Of a stretch of DNA of 64,000 nucleotides, positions 27,610-36,286 are shown piece after piece; position 1 is the stretch's first letter, and each line of letters starts with the position of its first letter. Under the pieces are notes generated by a model. It made no database searches and was not told where the DNA came from. It saw nothing but the letters and a program-made list of their open reading frames with translations. The position numbers and the translations under genes were made by a program. The DNA comes from Aurantimonas sp965217685 (lineage in GTDB: Bacteria > Pseudomonadota > Alphaproteobacteria > Rhizobiales > Rhizobiaceae), in contig CBDCIZ010000003.1 of NCBI GenBank assembly GCA_965217685.1, positions 620,001 through 684,000 of the forward strand, given 5' to 3'.

Positions 27610-28406
27610 CCTCTACGCGCTGCAACCGACGATCGCGCATTTGACCCGATCGTCACTCCACCGCTGCCTCCAGCGCCATGGCATCTCGCGACTACCCGAG
27701 ACCGAAGGCGACAAGCCGCAGCGCTCCAAGTTCAAGCGATATCCCCTCGGGTATTTCCACATCGATATCGCCGAGGTGCAAACCGAGGAAGGCAAGCTCT
27801 ATCTCCTCGTGGCGATCGACCGAACCTCCAAGTTCGCCTTCGTGGAACTGCATGAGAAGGCGACCCGCCGCGTTGCCGGAGACTTCCTCAGGGCACTCGC
27901 CGCGTCGGTTCCCTATAAGATCCACACGGTTCTCACTGACAACGGAACGCACTTCACCGACCCTTCCGGCGACGGCTGGACGCCCGAGGATATCAAGGCG
28001 ATGCGGGCTGAAAAGGTGCTGTTTCGCTGCCACGCCTTCGAGGGCGCCTGCGCTGATCTCGACATCGAACATCGCCTGACCAAGCCGCGTCACCCGTGGA
28101 CCAACGGCCAGGTCGAAAGAATGAACCGGACGCGACCGTCAAATGCTTCCATTACAACGATCACGCACAACTGCGACGCCACCTCGCCGACTTTATCGAC
28201 GCCTACAACTTCGGCCGACTATTGAAAACCTTACGCGGCCTCACTCCATACGAGGCGATCTGCAAAGTATGGACAGATGAACCGTTCTGGTTCAATCATA
28301 ATCCGCACCACGAAACTTCGGGACCATACATCTAGCGAAGGGTTGTGTTCCACCCCCATGGGATCTTTTTACACGTATCTTCAACCCACCCCTTCTTGCC
28401 CCGCGT

Positions 28407-29729
28407 TTAGGCATGCGGCGGTAACGGTGATCCGCTGCGCTTGGCCGCAAGCCAGTCTTGTATGCGATGATAGCGGAGAGAAAGTTCAGGACCGAATGCC
28501 ATATAGAAGGGAGCGGCGCGGTGTGGCTCCAGCTTCAGCGAGAGGTCTTTCGCGGGAACGTCCATCGCCCATTCGCAGAGAATACCACCGAGCATGGAGC
28601 CCGTCGGAACCCCGCGTCCCGAAAGTCCAGTGAGGCCGACGACGCCCGGCGCGAGGTCATAAAGCCGCGGTACAGTACGATACTGCATATCGAGTTCGCC
28701 GAACCAGAGATAATCCCAGCGAATATCCTCGCGGATGTCGGGGTGTAGCCATTTCAGCCGATCAGTCAGCACCTGTCGCGTATAATTGAGATCGACGCCC
28801 CGGCGCCCCATTGGAAACATTGACGCGACAATTCTGCCTTCGCGGTTGTATTTGTAGACGAAAATATCGCCTCGCCCGTCATGCATCGTGGAATTTCGGG
28901 GCAGTGTGTGTCGCCGGGTTTCCTGTGAGAGAGGCTGAGTCGCCGCGACGAAGACGCGCATGATCTTGAACGTCCGGTCGAGTTTTGGCCAACCGCCGAC
29001 CGTGTACGCTCCGGTGGCGAAGATGACCTTGTCGGCCGATACCGTGCCCTTCGGCGTATTGATCCGCCACCGGCGTCCCTCTCGTTTGGCCGACTTGACC
29101 GGAGAGGTGGTGAAGAGCCGGCCTCCTTCCTGCATCACCGCGCGGGCAAGGCCGCGGGCATAGCTCAACGGATTGAGATGACCACCTTCCTCATGAAGCC
29201 AGCCCCCCATGAGGCGCGGTGAGCCGGTTATTGCTCGTGCCTCGTTCGCATCCAAAAAGCGAGTTTTCGCGCCGACGGCATTGTACTCGATGGCTTTACC
29301 CGCGACTGCGCGAAGTGCCGTCGGATGAAGCGCACCCATTACATAGCCGTTCTGCTGCCATTCGCAGCTGATTTGGTAGTCGCAGATCATCCCAGCGACC
29401 TTGTCGTTTGCACGAGTCTGGCGGTTGATCAGACGTTCGGCCCAGGGCTCGCCGAGCATTCGCCGCAATTCGCCCAGCGAATAATGGGTGAAGGTCGGCG
29501 TGCAGTGGCCCGCGTTGCGGCCCGATCCGCCGAAACCGGCCTCTTGCGCTTCAAGGACGATGACTGAGACGCCCTTGCATGCCAGTTCTAATGCCGTAGT
29601 CAGGCCGGTATAGCCCGCGCCAACAATACAAACGTCTGCCGAGACGGTCTCGTCGAGTTCACGGGTGGCGGGCGCAGACTCGGCGGTCGCGAACCAAAGA
29701 GAATCCTCGAAGCGTGAGAATTGGCTCAT
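28407..29729 (-). CDS. FAD-dependent amine oxidoreductase (PuuB/DAO family)
   Basis: The 440-residue DAO-fold protein has an N-terminal dinucleotide-binding motif (CIVGAGYTGLTTALELA), the FAD-contact strand GFGGSGRNAGHC and a C-terminal GLTGLSGRGVPTGSMLGG. The pattern is closest to gamma-glutamylputrescine oxidase and related secondary-amine oxidases, which release an aldehyde and the amine with oxygen as acceptor. It is the last gene of the ABC-transporter operon, 15 bp after the permease, so its substrate is probably what the transporter brings in. Confidence 0.85.
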   Translation of the reverse strand: MSQFSRFEDSLWFATAESAPATRELDETVSADVCIVGAGYTGLTTALELACKGVSVIVLEAQEAGFGGSGRNAGHCTPTFTHYSLGELRRMLGEPWAERLINRQTRANDKVAGMICDYQISCEWQQNGYVMGALHPTALRAVAGKAIEYNAVGAKTRFLDANEARAITGSPRLMGGWLHEEGGHLNPLSYARGLARAVMQEGGRLFTTSPVKSAKREGRRWRINTPKGTVSADKVIFATGAYTVGGWPKLDRTFKIMRVFVAATQPLSQETRRHTLPRNSTMHDGRGDIFVYKYNREGRIVASMFPMGRRGVDLNYTRQVLTDRLKWLHPDIREDIRWDYLWFGELDMQYRTVPRLYDLAPGVVGLTGLSGRGVPTGSMLGGILCEWAMDVPAKDLSLKLEPHRAAPFYMAFGPELSLRYHRIQDWLAAKRSGSPLPPHA

Positions 29730-29744
29730 GAGACGGGTCTCCGA

Positions 29745-30632
29745 TTACGACAGGTCACTTCGGGCATCGAGGGCGTCGCGAAGGCCATCGCCGACGAAGT
29801 TGAAGCCAGTGACTGCAAGCGTGATCGCAACGCCCGGCACGATCGCGAGCCAAGGCGCAGAATCAAGGTATTGCTGAGCGCCGTTGAGCATGTTGCCCCA
29901 ACTCGGCAGCGGCGGCTGGATGCCATAGCCGAGGAAACTCACATAGGCCTCGAGCAAGATCGCCCGTGCAACCGTCAGCGTCGCCGCGACTATGATCGGC
30001 CCCATAGCGTTGGGCAGCAACTCTCGAAACATGATCTGGCTGTTCGGCAGGCCGAGGGTCCGCGCCGCCATGATGAAATCGCGCTCGCGCAACGATTTGA
30101 TTTCCGCCTCCACGATCCGCGCGATTTCCATCCAACTCGTCGCCGCGATGATGACGGTGATCATGATGGGGCTTGGCTTGATGAAGGCGGCGAGAGCCAA
30201 GAGCAGAAAGATGCTTGGAAAGGACAACATGGCGTCGACGAAGCGCATCAATACCGCACCGACCTTGCCGCCATAATAGCCGGCGAGGATGCCAATCAGA
30301 CTGCCGAAGACGGTGCTGATCAACATCGCCGCGAAGCCTACGAGAAGCGATATGCGCCCCGCCATGAAGAGTCTGGCGGCGATGTCTCGCCCGAGGGGAT
30401 CGGTACCAAAAATGTGGTAGCCGGTGAAAGGAGGAGAAAATCGTGCACGCAGGTCAATATAGAGGTCGTCGAACGGCAGAAGATACGGGCCAACGACGCA
30501 GACAAGGACCAGAACAAGGATGATTGCGAGACCAACCAGAGCGAGTCGATGGCGCAGGAAGCGTTTGACCGCTCGGCGCTGCCACCAGCGGTGGTCGGGA
30601 GTTGGCTTCGCGTCGAGTGCCATGTCCGTCAT
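29745..30632 (-). CDS. Dipeptide-type ABC transporter permease (DppC family)
   Basis: The 295-residue inner-membrane protein has an N-terminal hydrophilic leader, a first helix (LALVGLAIILVLVLVCVVGP) and five more, with the permease loop EAYVSFLGYGIQPPLPSWG typical of DppC/OppC. It forms the channel with the DppB-type protein 11 bp upstream in the same operon. Complete by length. Confidence 0.93.
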   Translation of the reverse strand: MTDMALDAKPTPDHRWWQRRAVKRFLRHRLALVGLAIILVLVLVCVVGPYLLPFDDLYIDLRARFSPPFTGYHIFGTDPLGRDIAARLFMAGRISLLVGFAAMLISTVFGSLIGILAGYYGGKVGAVLMRFVDAMLSFPSIFLLLALAAFIKPSPIMITVIIAATSWMEIARIVEAEIKSLRERDFIMAARTLGLPNSQIMFRELLPNAMGPIIVAATLTVARAILLEAYVSFLGYGIQPPLPSWGNMLNGAQQYLDSAPWLAIVPGVAITLAVTGFNFVGDGLRDALDARSDLS

Positions 30633-30643
30633 CTTGCGTCCCC

Positions 30644-31594
30644 TCAGCCTAGTCTGATGCGGGGGTCGATGAACGCGACTGTCACGTCGGCAAGCAGGTT
30701 GCCGATGAGGACAAGGATCGCCGACAGCATCAAAAGGCCCATCACGACAGGATAGTCGCTGTATCCCAGGCTATCGAGGAACAGCCGGCCCATACCGGGC
30801 CAGGTGAATACAGTTTCGGTTACCAGTGCGCCGCCGAGGATCGTCGGCAGTTGCAGGCCAAGGAGTGTTATCATGGGCACCAGCGCATTGCGCAGGATGT
30901 GGCGCATGAGCACTGCCGCGCGTGTCAGGCCCTTCGCCTTCGCGGTTCGGACGAAATCCTGGTTCATGACGTCGAGCACCGCCGTGCGCATATAGCGGCT
31001 CCAGACTGCCACGTTGACGAGGGCCAGCACCAAGCTCGGCATGACCAGGTGGATGGCGTAGTCGAGCACGGAACTGTCGCCGATCGTGTACATGTTGCCG
31101 GCCGGAAGCCAGCCGAGGCGGAGTGCGAAGATGTAGATGGCGATAAGGCCGAACCAGAAGGTCGGGATCGACAGCGCCACCATCGCGCCGACTGTCGCGG
31201 CATAATCGAATACTGAATAGCGCTTGAGCGCGCCGAGCACGCCGACCCAAGTCCCGATAAAAACCGATATGACGGTCGAAGTGCCCATTAGGAGCAGCGT
31301 CGCCAGGAGATGCTCCCAGATGACGTCGAGAACCGGCCGGTTGTCACGGTAGGAACGGCCCCAGTCGCCCTGGAGGAGTCGCGTGAACCACTCCCAGTAC
31401 TGGATGGGGAGCGGGCGATCGAGGCCCATCTGATGGGCGATACGGGCGAGTTGCGCTTGTGTCATACCAGGCGTTAGCGTGAATTGCGAAAGCGGGCCGC
31501 CCGGCGCAAGGGTGAGAACAGCAAAGCCGATCATCGAGACGATGACAAGGAGAACGAGACTTTGCCAAAATCTTTCGACAAGAAAGCGCAACAT
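30644..31594 (-). CDS. Dipeptide-type ABC transporter permease (DppB family)
   Basis: The 316-residue protein starts MLRFLVERFWQSLVLLVIVS, as DppB permeases do. It keeps LAPGGPLSQF, the region DRPLPIQYWEW, the EAA-like loop AKGLTRAAVLMRHILRNALV, and ETVFTWPGMGRL. Six membrane helices are predicted. It pairs with the DppC-type permease downstream and is preceded by the binding protein. Confidence 0.93.
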   Translation of the reverse strand: MLRFLVERFWQSLVLLVIVSMIGFAVLTLAPGGPLSQFTLTPGMTQAQLARIAHQMGLDRPLPIQYWEWFTRLLQGDWGRSYRDNRPVLDVIWEHLLATLLLMGTSTVISVFIGTWVGVLGALKRYSVFDYAATVGAMVALSIPTFWFGLIAIYIFALRLGWLPAGNMYTIGDSSVLDYAIHLVMPSLVLALVNVAVWSRYMRTAVLDVMNQDFVRTAKAKGLTRAAVLMRHILRNALVPMITLLGLQLPTILGGALVTETVFTWPGMGRLFLDSLGYSDYPVVMGLLMLSAILVLIGNLLADVTVAFIDPRIRLG

Positions 31595-31708
31595 CGCTGA
31601 ACTCGCTTCCGCTGTGACCCAGAAGAGGCCGCGAGAGCCTTTGATCCGGTGTCAGGTAATGGAAGAAACCCACGGCCGAAGTTTGCGCCGGCCGCGGGTG
31701 CAGGCGGT

Positions 31709-33379
31709 TTACTTTTCCCAATACCAGCTGCCAATGTCCCAGCTGTCGATGCGCACATTGATGTTCGGCACGACCCCCTTGATGCCACTTTTGTGGCCTC
31801 GAACAGTGGCGTACTGGAACATCGGCAGGAAGGGCAGGTCGTTCCGAACGACTTCCTGCAGCTTGGTGTAAGCGGCCTTGCGCTCCTCGGTTACGAACGT
31901 CGCCCCCCCCTTCTGCAAGAGCTTGCCGACTTCTTCGCTATCATATTGCCACGTGTTCTGGCCGGCACCGCCCTTGGCCGGGATGGAGGTCGGTGCCAGA
32001 TAGTTCGATACGTCCGGATCGGAGCCAGTGAGGAAGTTGATGCCAACGACGACGGAATCGAATTTCGACATCATCCAGTATTCGCCCCACATGACTGCAG
32101 GCGGCAGGTTCGAGATCGACATATCGACACCGATGTCACGGTAGGACTGCTGGATGAACTGTTGCGTTTGTTCGCGGATGTGATTGCCGGCGGTGGTAGA
32201 GTTGGAGAAGGCGAGCTTCACGCCATCCTTCTCCCGGACGCCATCGCCACCCGGCTTCCAGCCGGCCTCGTCGAGAAGGCTTTTGGCCTTTTCCGGGTCG
32301 TATTCGTGCTTCGGCAGATGCGGGTTGTAGTAGGCCGACTGCTGGGGCATGAAGGTTTCCGTCGGCGCCGGCAGGCCGTAATAAAGTGCGTCGATGATCG
32401 TCTTCTTGTCGAGCGCATAATAAAGTGCCTGCCGTACCTTTGGATCCCGGAACTGTGGGCGCTCCATGTTGAAGGACAGGGATTCGACCGTAGCCGTGGG
32501 CACGACGTTGACCTCCTTACTAGGAAGGTCCTTCGCTTCCTGGTATTTGTCCGGCGTGATCCATTGCAGGCCGACGACGTCGATGTCTCCTGTCTTGAAC
32601 TGTGTGTAGAGGACCGTGAGGTCGGGGATGTACTTGAAGATCACCCTCTCGAGATAAGGCCCATCGCGGAAATATTCATCGTTGGCGTCGAGCGTAATGT
32701 GGTCGCCGGCCATTCGCTCGACCCACTTGAATGGACCGGTGCCGACCGGAGCATTATTGAAGGGGGCGTTGTTTTTGTCGGTCGCCTCACCGAGAATGTG
32801 CTTTGGCACGATGAAAGTCGCCGCCAGGATCGACGGGTAGGGCGCGTAGGGGCTCTTCAAGTCGAAGGTCAGTTCGCTTGGCGAAACGACCTTGATGTTC
32901 TCGACGAGTTCATGTCCGTCACGCCGCCAGCTTCTGAAGTCGGGATCGACCAGGAGTTCGATCGTGAACTTGACGTCCTCGGCGGTAAACGGCTTACCGT
33001 CGTGCCATTTGACATCGTCGCGAAGCTTGATCTTCCAGTGAAGGCCATCCTTGGAGATGCCCCCATTCTCGACGCTCGGGACTTCCGTTGCAAGAGAGGG
33101 CTGGAATTCGCCCTTTTCGTCGACGATGAAGAGCGGATCGAAAATTGCGAAGTGAATGCCTTCGTCCACCTCGATATGCGGCATGTGTGGATTGAAGACA
33201 GTTGGTTCCTGCGAGAACGCGAGGATCACCTGGCCGGTGGGCTTCGACGGCGGAGCCGCGAACGCCGAGCCCTTGCCAAGGAAGCCGGGAACGACGAGGC
33301 CTGCGGCCGACGCTCCCATGAGGGAAAGAACCCGACGCCGCGATGGGCGGATCCACGAAGTGAAGTGATCGTCTGCCAT
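31709..33379 (-). CDS. ABC transporter substrate-binding protein (family 5, peptide/opine type)
   Basis: The 556-residue protein has a twin-arginine signal (SRRRVLSLMGASAAGLV, cleavage near AFA-APP), suggesting export in folded form. The mature part follows family 5: FDPLFIVDEKGEFQPSLATE, LRDDVKWHDGKPFTAEDVKF and QALYYALDKKTIID. The ATG at 33379 (MADDHFTSW) has an AAGGAT site; the in-frame ATG at 33418 does not. Family 5 proteins bind peptides, opines and other amine conjugates. The two amine oxidases in the operon favour an amine or opine ligand. Confidence 0.92.
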   Translation of the reverse strand: MADDHFTSWIRPSRRRVLSLMGASAAGLVVPGFLGKGSAFAAPPSKPTGQVILAFSQEPTVFNPHMPHIEVDEGIHFAIFDPLFIVDEKGEFQPSLATEVPSVENGGISKDGLHWKIKLRDDVKWHDGKPFTAEDVKFTIELLVDPDFRSWRRDGHELVENIKVVSPSELTFDLKSPYAPYPSILAATFIVPKHILGEATDKNNAPFNNAPVGTGPFKWVERMAGDHITLDANDEYFRDGPYLERVIFKYIPDLTVLYTQFKTGDIDVVGLQWITPDKYQEAKDLPSKEVNVVPTATVESLSFNMERPQFRDPKVRQALYYALDKKTIIDALYYGLPAPTETFMPQQSAYYNPHLPKHEYDPEKAKSLLDEAGWKPGGDGVREKDGVKLAFSNSTTAGNHIREQTQQFIQQSYRDIGVDMSISNLPPAVMWGEYWMMSKFDSVVVGINFLTGSDPDVSNYLAPTSIPAKGGAGQNTWQYDSEEVGKLLQKGGATFVTEERKAAYTKLQEVVRNDLPFLPMFQYATVRGHKSGIKGVVPNINVRIDSWDIGSWYWEK

Positions 33380-33483
33380 GCCTTTGATCCTTTTGTTCGA
33401 TGGATTGTCTGCCTGCATTATAAATCATTCATAACGCTTTACTTTTGGGTGCAAAGCGGGGTTTTGCTGTTTCTGAGACTGCT

Positions 33484-34815
33484 TCAGAACCCGCTGATTG
33501 GGCGCACATTTGAGCCGTCTGTAAAGCGGGAGAAGCGGAACTCATGCGGGTCAACGATCGGCGAGCGTCCCGAAACGATGTCTGCCATGAGTTTCCCGGC
33601 GCCTGGACCGATACCGAAGCCATGGCCGGAAAAGCCGGTGGCGACATGGAACCCCGGGATCTCGTCGACTGCAGAAATTACCGGAATGGCGTCGGGGGTT
33701 ACGTCGATCCGGCCGCCCCAGTGCTGTTCGATTTCCGCCTGCTCAAACGCCGGAAAGGCCTGTTTCAACTCGGCCAAGGCGCGGTCGGTCATGCGTTTTT
33801 CGGGTTTCGGATCGAGGACGCGGCAGTATTCGAAGGGACTCGCCTCATCGAGTGACCATTTGCGAGGCGTGCGCGCCTCCTCGAAGAAGCGCGACGATAC
33901 CCGGAAGTTAAGCGAATTCCAGTCCTCCCGAAGCGCCGGTAAAAAACGTCGGGCATAGCGAAAGGAGTTCGGTACGATGTCGACGACATTTTCGTGGCCG
34001 CAAGCGATTGTGTAGCCGCCGTCCTGGCGCTTGCGGCAGGCGAAATTCTTGGCCCAGATGGCTTTCTGCGGTCCACCCTCGAAAGGTTTAGTCCGGAGCA
34101 CCGAGGCAAGTACCGTCAATTGCGGCAGATCGAGGCCATAGAGGCCGCAGAAGAGGTTCGACCAGGCGCCACCGGCTAACACCACAGAGGAGCAAGAGAT
34201 CGACCCGCGTTCTGTGACAACGCCGGAGATCCTTCCGCCTGACGTTTCAATGCCGCGGACGGCACATTCGGTGAGGATCGTAGCGCCCTTGTCCCGGGCT
34301 GCTTCTGCGATAGCAGGAGCCGCAACCTGCGGCTCAGCACGGCCGTCTGACGGCGTATAAAGTGCGCCCTTTACGTCCATCTTCGCCTCGGGGAACATCG
34401 CCTTGAACTCACTCGCATCGAGCATCCGCGATTCGATCTGCCAAGGTTCGAGGTGACGGATCCAGTTCGTGTAGTTCTCGACGTCCTTGTCGGTCTGACT
34501 GGCGAAAACGATTCCCGTTTGTGTGTATCCGGTTGCACGGCCGATACGTCGGTCAAGGTCCTTCCACAGGCGTAGGGCCTCGACCATGAGCGGCACCTCG
34601 CGGGGGTCGCGACGCGAGATGCGAACCCAGCCCCAATTGCGGCTCGACTGTTCCTGACCAATTCCGCCCTTTTCGCATAGGGCGACGCGGATGCCCCGTT
34701 CGGCGAGTTCCAGCGCGGTCGACGCGCCGATAATGCCGCCGCCGATGACTACTACGTCCACCGCTTGCGGCAGATCGAGGTCGCCATGGACGGGGGTGAC
34801 GAATGGACCGGGCAT
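33484..34815 (-). CDS. FAD-dependent oxidoreductase (DAO family, sarcosine-oxidase-like)
   Basis: The 443-residue protein has VVVIGGGIIGASTALELAER for FAD binding, the GQEQSSRNWGWVRISRRDP segment, and the C-terminal VATGFSGHGFGIGPGAGKLM typical of DAO-family amine oxidases. It starts 2 bp after the SDR stop; the frame is open to 34842, but the ATG at 34815 (MPGPFVTPVHGD) avoids overlap. It is the second DAO enzyme of the cluster and differs clearly from the one at 28407, so they probably act in sequence or on different amines. Confidence 0.88.
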   Translation of the reverse strand: MPGPFVTPVHGDLDLPQAVDVVVIGGGIIGASTALELAERGIRVALCEKGGIGQEQSSRNWGWVRISRRDPREVPLMVEALRLWKDLDRRIGRATGYTQTGIVFASQTDKDVENYTNWIRHLEPWQIESRMLDASEFKAMFPEAKMDVKGALYTPSDGRAEPQVAAPAIAEAARDKGATILTECAVRGIETSGGRISGVVTERGSISCSSVVLAGGAWSNLFCGLYGLDLPQLTVLASVLRTKPFEGGPQKAIWAKNFACRKRQDGGYTIACGHENVVDIVPNSFRYARRFLPALREDWNSLNFRVSSRFFEEARTPRKWSLDEASPFEYCRVLDPKPEKRMTDRALAELKQAFPAFEQAEIEQHWGGRIDVTPDAIPVISAVDEIPGFHVATGFSGHGFGIGPGAGKLMADIVSGRSPIVDPHEFRFSRFTDGSNVRPISGF

Positions 34816-34817
34816 TG

Positions 34818-35513
34818 TCAGTACTGTTCCTCGAGTTGGCAATTGACTGAAAATTCCGCGACGCTTGCCGTGTTCGACAGACCGATGAGGATTGCGATGA
34901 CATCGGCGAGTTCGTCCGGGTCAGTCATCGCGGTCGGCTCGCGAGCTGTGATTGAACGGGCCATGTCCGTGGCGACGAAGCCGGGGCAGACGGCAGTCGC
35001 GCGGATGCCGCGATCGAAGCCGGCCTGGCGGATGCCGTGAGCGAGGGCGACGGCGGCAAACTTGGTGATGGCGTAGAGGCCAGATTTTTCCGACTTTACG
35101 CGCTTGCCCGACAGCGAGGCCAAAATGATCACGCGTCCCCGTCCGCTTGCGGCCAGTTCCTCAAAGGCGGCCTTCACCAGTCGGCGTGGCGCCTTGACGT
35201 TGACGGCAAACATCTCTTCGAGCTCGTCGTCGTTGGCTTCAATTACCGATTTCGGTATCATGACGCCGGCACTTGCGACGACTGCGTCAATCCGGCCAAA
35301 ACGCTCCGTGGCTTCGGCGACCCACTTTGTCTCGCATGCTGTTGTCGCATCATAGGCGAAGAGGTGGGTATGGGCAGGATTGGCATCGTCGGGCAAGATT
35401 GGGTGCCGCATTCCGAGCGAAAGTGCCCATCCGTCCCGGGAGAGGCGACTCGCGACTGCAGCGCCGATGCCGCGGCTTGCGCCGGATATGAGGGCTACGG
35501 GACTTGCCGTCAC
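34818..35513 (-). CDS. Short-chain dehydrogenase/reductase
   Basis: The 231-residue classical SDR has ALISGASRGIGAAVAS for the cofactor, VVASAGVMIP in place of NNAG, the catalytic Ser in IILASLSG, and the YAITK pair (Tyr, Lys). The C-terminus keeps CPGFVATDM. It probably oxidises or reduces a carbonyl formed by the amine oxidases. It starts 4 bp after the MarR stop and is followed at once by the DAO gene, so they form one transcript. Confidence 0.92.
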   Translation of the reverse strand: MTASPVALISGASRGIGAAVASRLSRDGWALSLGMRHPILPDDANPAHTHLFAYDATTACETKWVAEATERFGRIDAVVASAGVMIPKSVIEANDDELEEMFAVNVKAPRRLVKAAFEELAASGRGRVIILASLSGKRVKSEKSGLYAITKFAAVALAHGIRQAGFDRGIRATAVCPGFVATDMARSITAREPTAMTDPDELADVIAILIGLSNTASVAEFSVNCQLEEQY

Positions 35514-35517
35514 GCTA

Positions 35518-36036
35518 TTATCCCCTTGCCTGAGTGCTTTTGACGATGCGCCAGTAGATGCTTCGCAGAAGGTCCATCAACTGGGCGTATTCGCGGTCAG
35601 AGACGTCGTGGAAAAATTCGCGTGACTTGCGCACGATCGCTTGTACCTCGGCCGACAGGCTCTCGCCCTTCTTGGTCAGATAGAGTGCCTGGACGCGGCC
35701 GTCTTCCGGATCCTGATCACGACGTATCAGTTCGTGCTTTTCCATGTCGTCCAGAATCCTTGCGATGGCGGAGCGATCTTTCATGGCCGCAGCGGCGATT
35801 ACCGAGGGACGAATGCCGGGATGGCGCTCGATCAAAAGTAAAGCGGTGATTTTGCCGGTTCCTCGCGCGACGTCCATTCCATCTAGACGTGCGTCGAGGT
35901 CGCGGGAGACTGCAAGATTGATGGCGCGAATGAAGAAACTTAATGTTCCATCGAGAACGCCAAGGTCGACGTTTTCGACGCGTGTGACCGTCCGTCCAAG
36001 GTCGTTCCGTTCGCGATCGCCGCTATCGGCCGTCAT
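35518..36036 (-). CDS. MarR-family transcriptional regulator
   Basis: The 172-residue winged-helix protein carries the MarR core: GIRPSVIAAAAMKDRSAIAR for the recognition helix and DPEDGRVQALYLTKKGE for the wing. It is the first gene of the seven-gene cluster that ends at 28407, so it probably controls that transcript and its own. The helical ends for dimerisation are present. Effector unknown. Confidence 0.92.
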   Translation of the reverse strand: MTADSGDRERNDLGRTVTRVENVDLGVLDGTLSFFIRAINLAVSRDLDARLDGMDVARGTGKITALLLIERHPGIRPSVIAAAAMKDRSAIARILDDMEKHELIRRDQDPEDGRVQALYLTKKGESLSAEVQAIVRKSREFFHDVSDREYAQLMDLLRSIYWRIVKSTQARG

Positions 36037-36102
36037 TTCCCTGCTCCTTGCAAGCTGGCCGAGAGATTTCGAAGCCTGGCCAGCTCGTCGCTTGGATCGA
36101 GG

Positions 36103-36147
36103 TTCTTGAAGACAACTATCGGAAGAGTGGTGGATGTTGTCAACTAT
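36103..36147 (-). promoter_or_regulatory. Likely promoter of the MarR-led operon
   Basis: On the minus strand TTGACA lies inside GTTGTCAACTAT (36136-36147, given on the plus strand), followed after 17 bp by GATAGT. The 14-mer TTGTCAACTATTTT is identical to one at 50826-50839 before the truncated dctP. GTTGTCAAC is itself a 9-bp palindrome. Which protein reads it is unknown. Confidence 0.4.
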
Positions 36148-36286
36148 TTTCCAGCATCATTCATCGTTTGGGCACTTGCAAAAAAAGTCATGCGAGTTGT
36201 TCAGCCGTTCACCGCCGCGAACCAGAGCCGACATCTGGTAACGACACCCCATTGCTGAAGGCTCCATCGGCGCAGTCGCAGCAGAA

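Larger units (their letters stand above)
27246..28331 (+). mobile_element. IS481-family insertion sequence, copy 1
   Basis: Both sides carry CTAG (27242-27245 and 28332-28335), the target and duplication known for IS481. The ends are imperfect inverted repeats: ATGTTTGATCCCAGGATTTG on the left and the complement of ATGTATGGTCCCGAAGTTTC on the right. The element is complete in outline, but its transposase is dead and holds two palindromic inserts. Copy 2 lies at 49472-50296 in the opposite orientation. Confidence 0.75.
27303..28335 (+). pseudogene. IS481-family transposase, copy 1, multiply broken
   Basis: Start MGQIHHGSAT, then a palindromic insert, then TAAVRRAIQHS, a TAA stop, ESLRQLARRHGINPKTVAKW, a second palindromic insert after TLLPL, then DCLYALQPTIAHLTRSSLHR and the rve catalytic core (FHIDIAEVQTEEG; LTDNGTHFT; KPRHPWTNGQVERMNRT). 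Near 28130 a deletion of about 10 bp shifts the frame; the tail continues as DATVKCFHYNDHAQLRRHL. At least four lesions are present. The stop codon lies in the right-hand CTAG. Confidence 0.85.

Noticed and set aside
31649..33958. A 769-codon plus-strand frame
   Set aside because: It runs antisense through the family 5 binding protein and the end of the DAO oxidase gene, both clearly real; its translation shows no domain.
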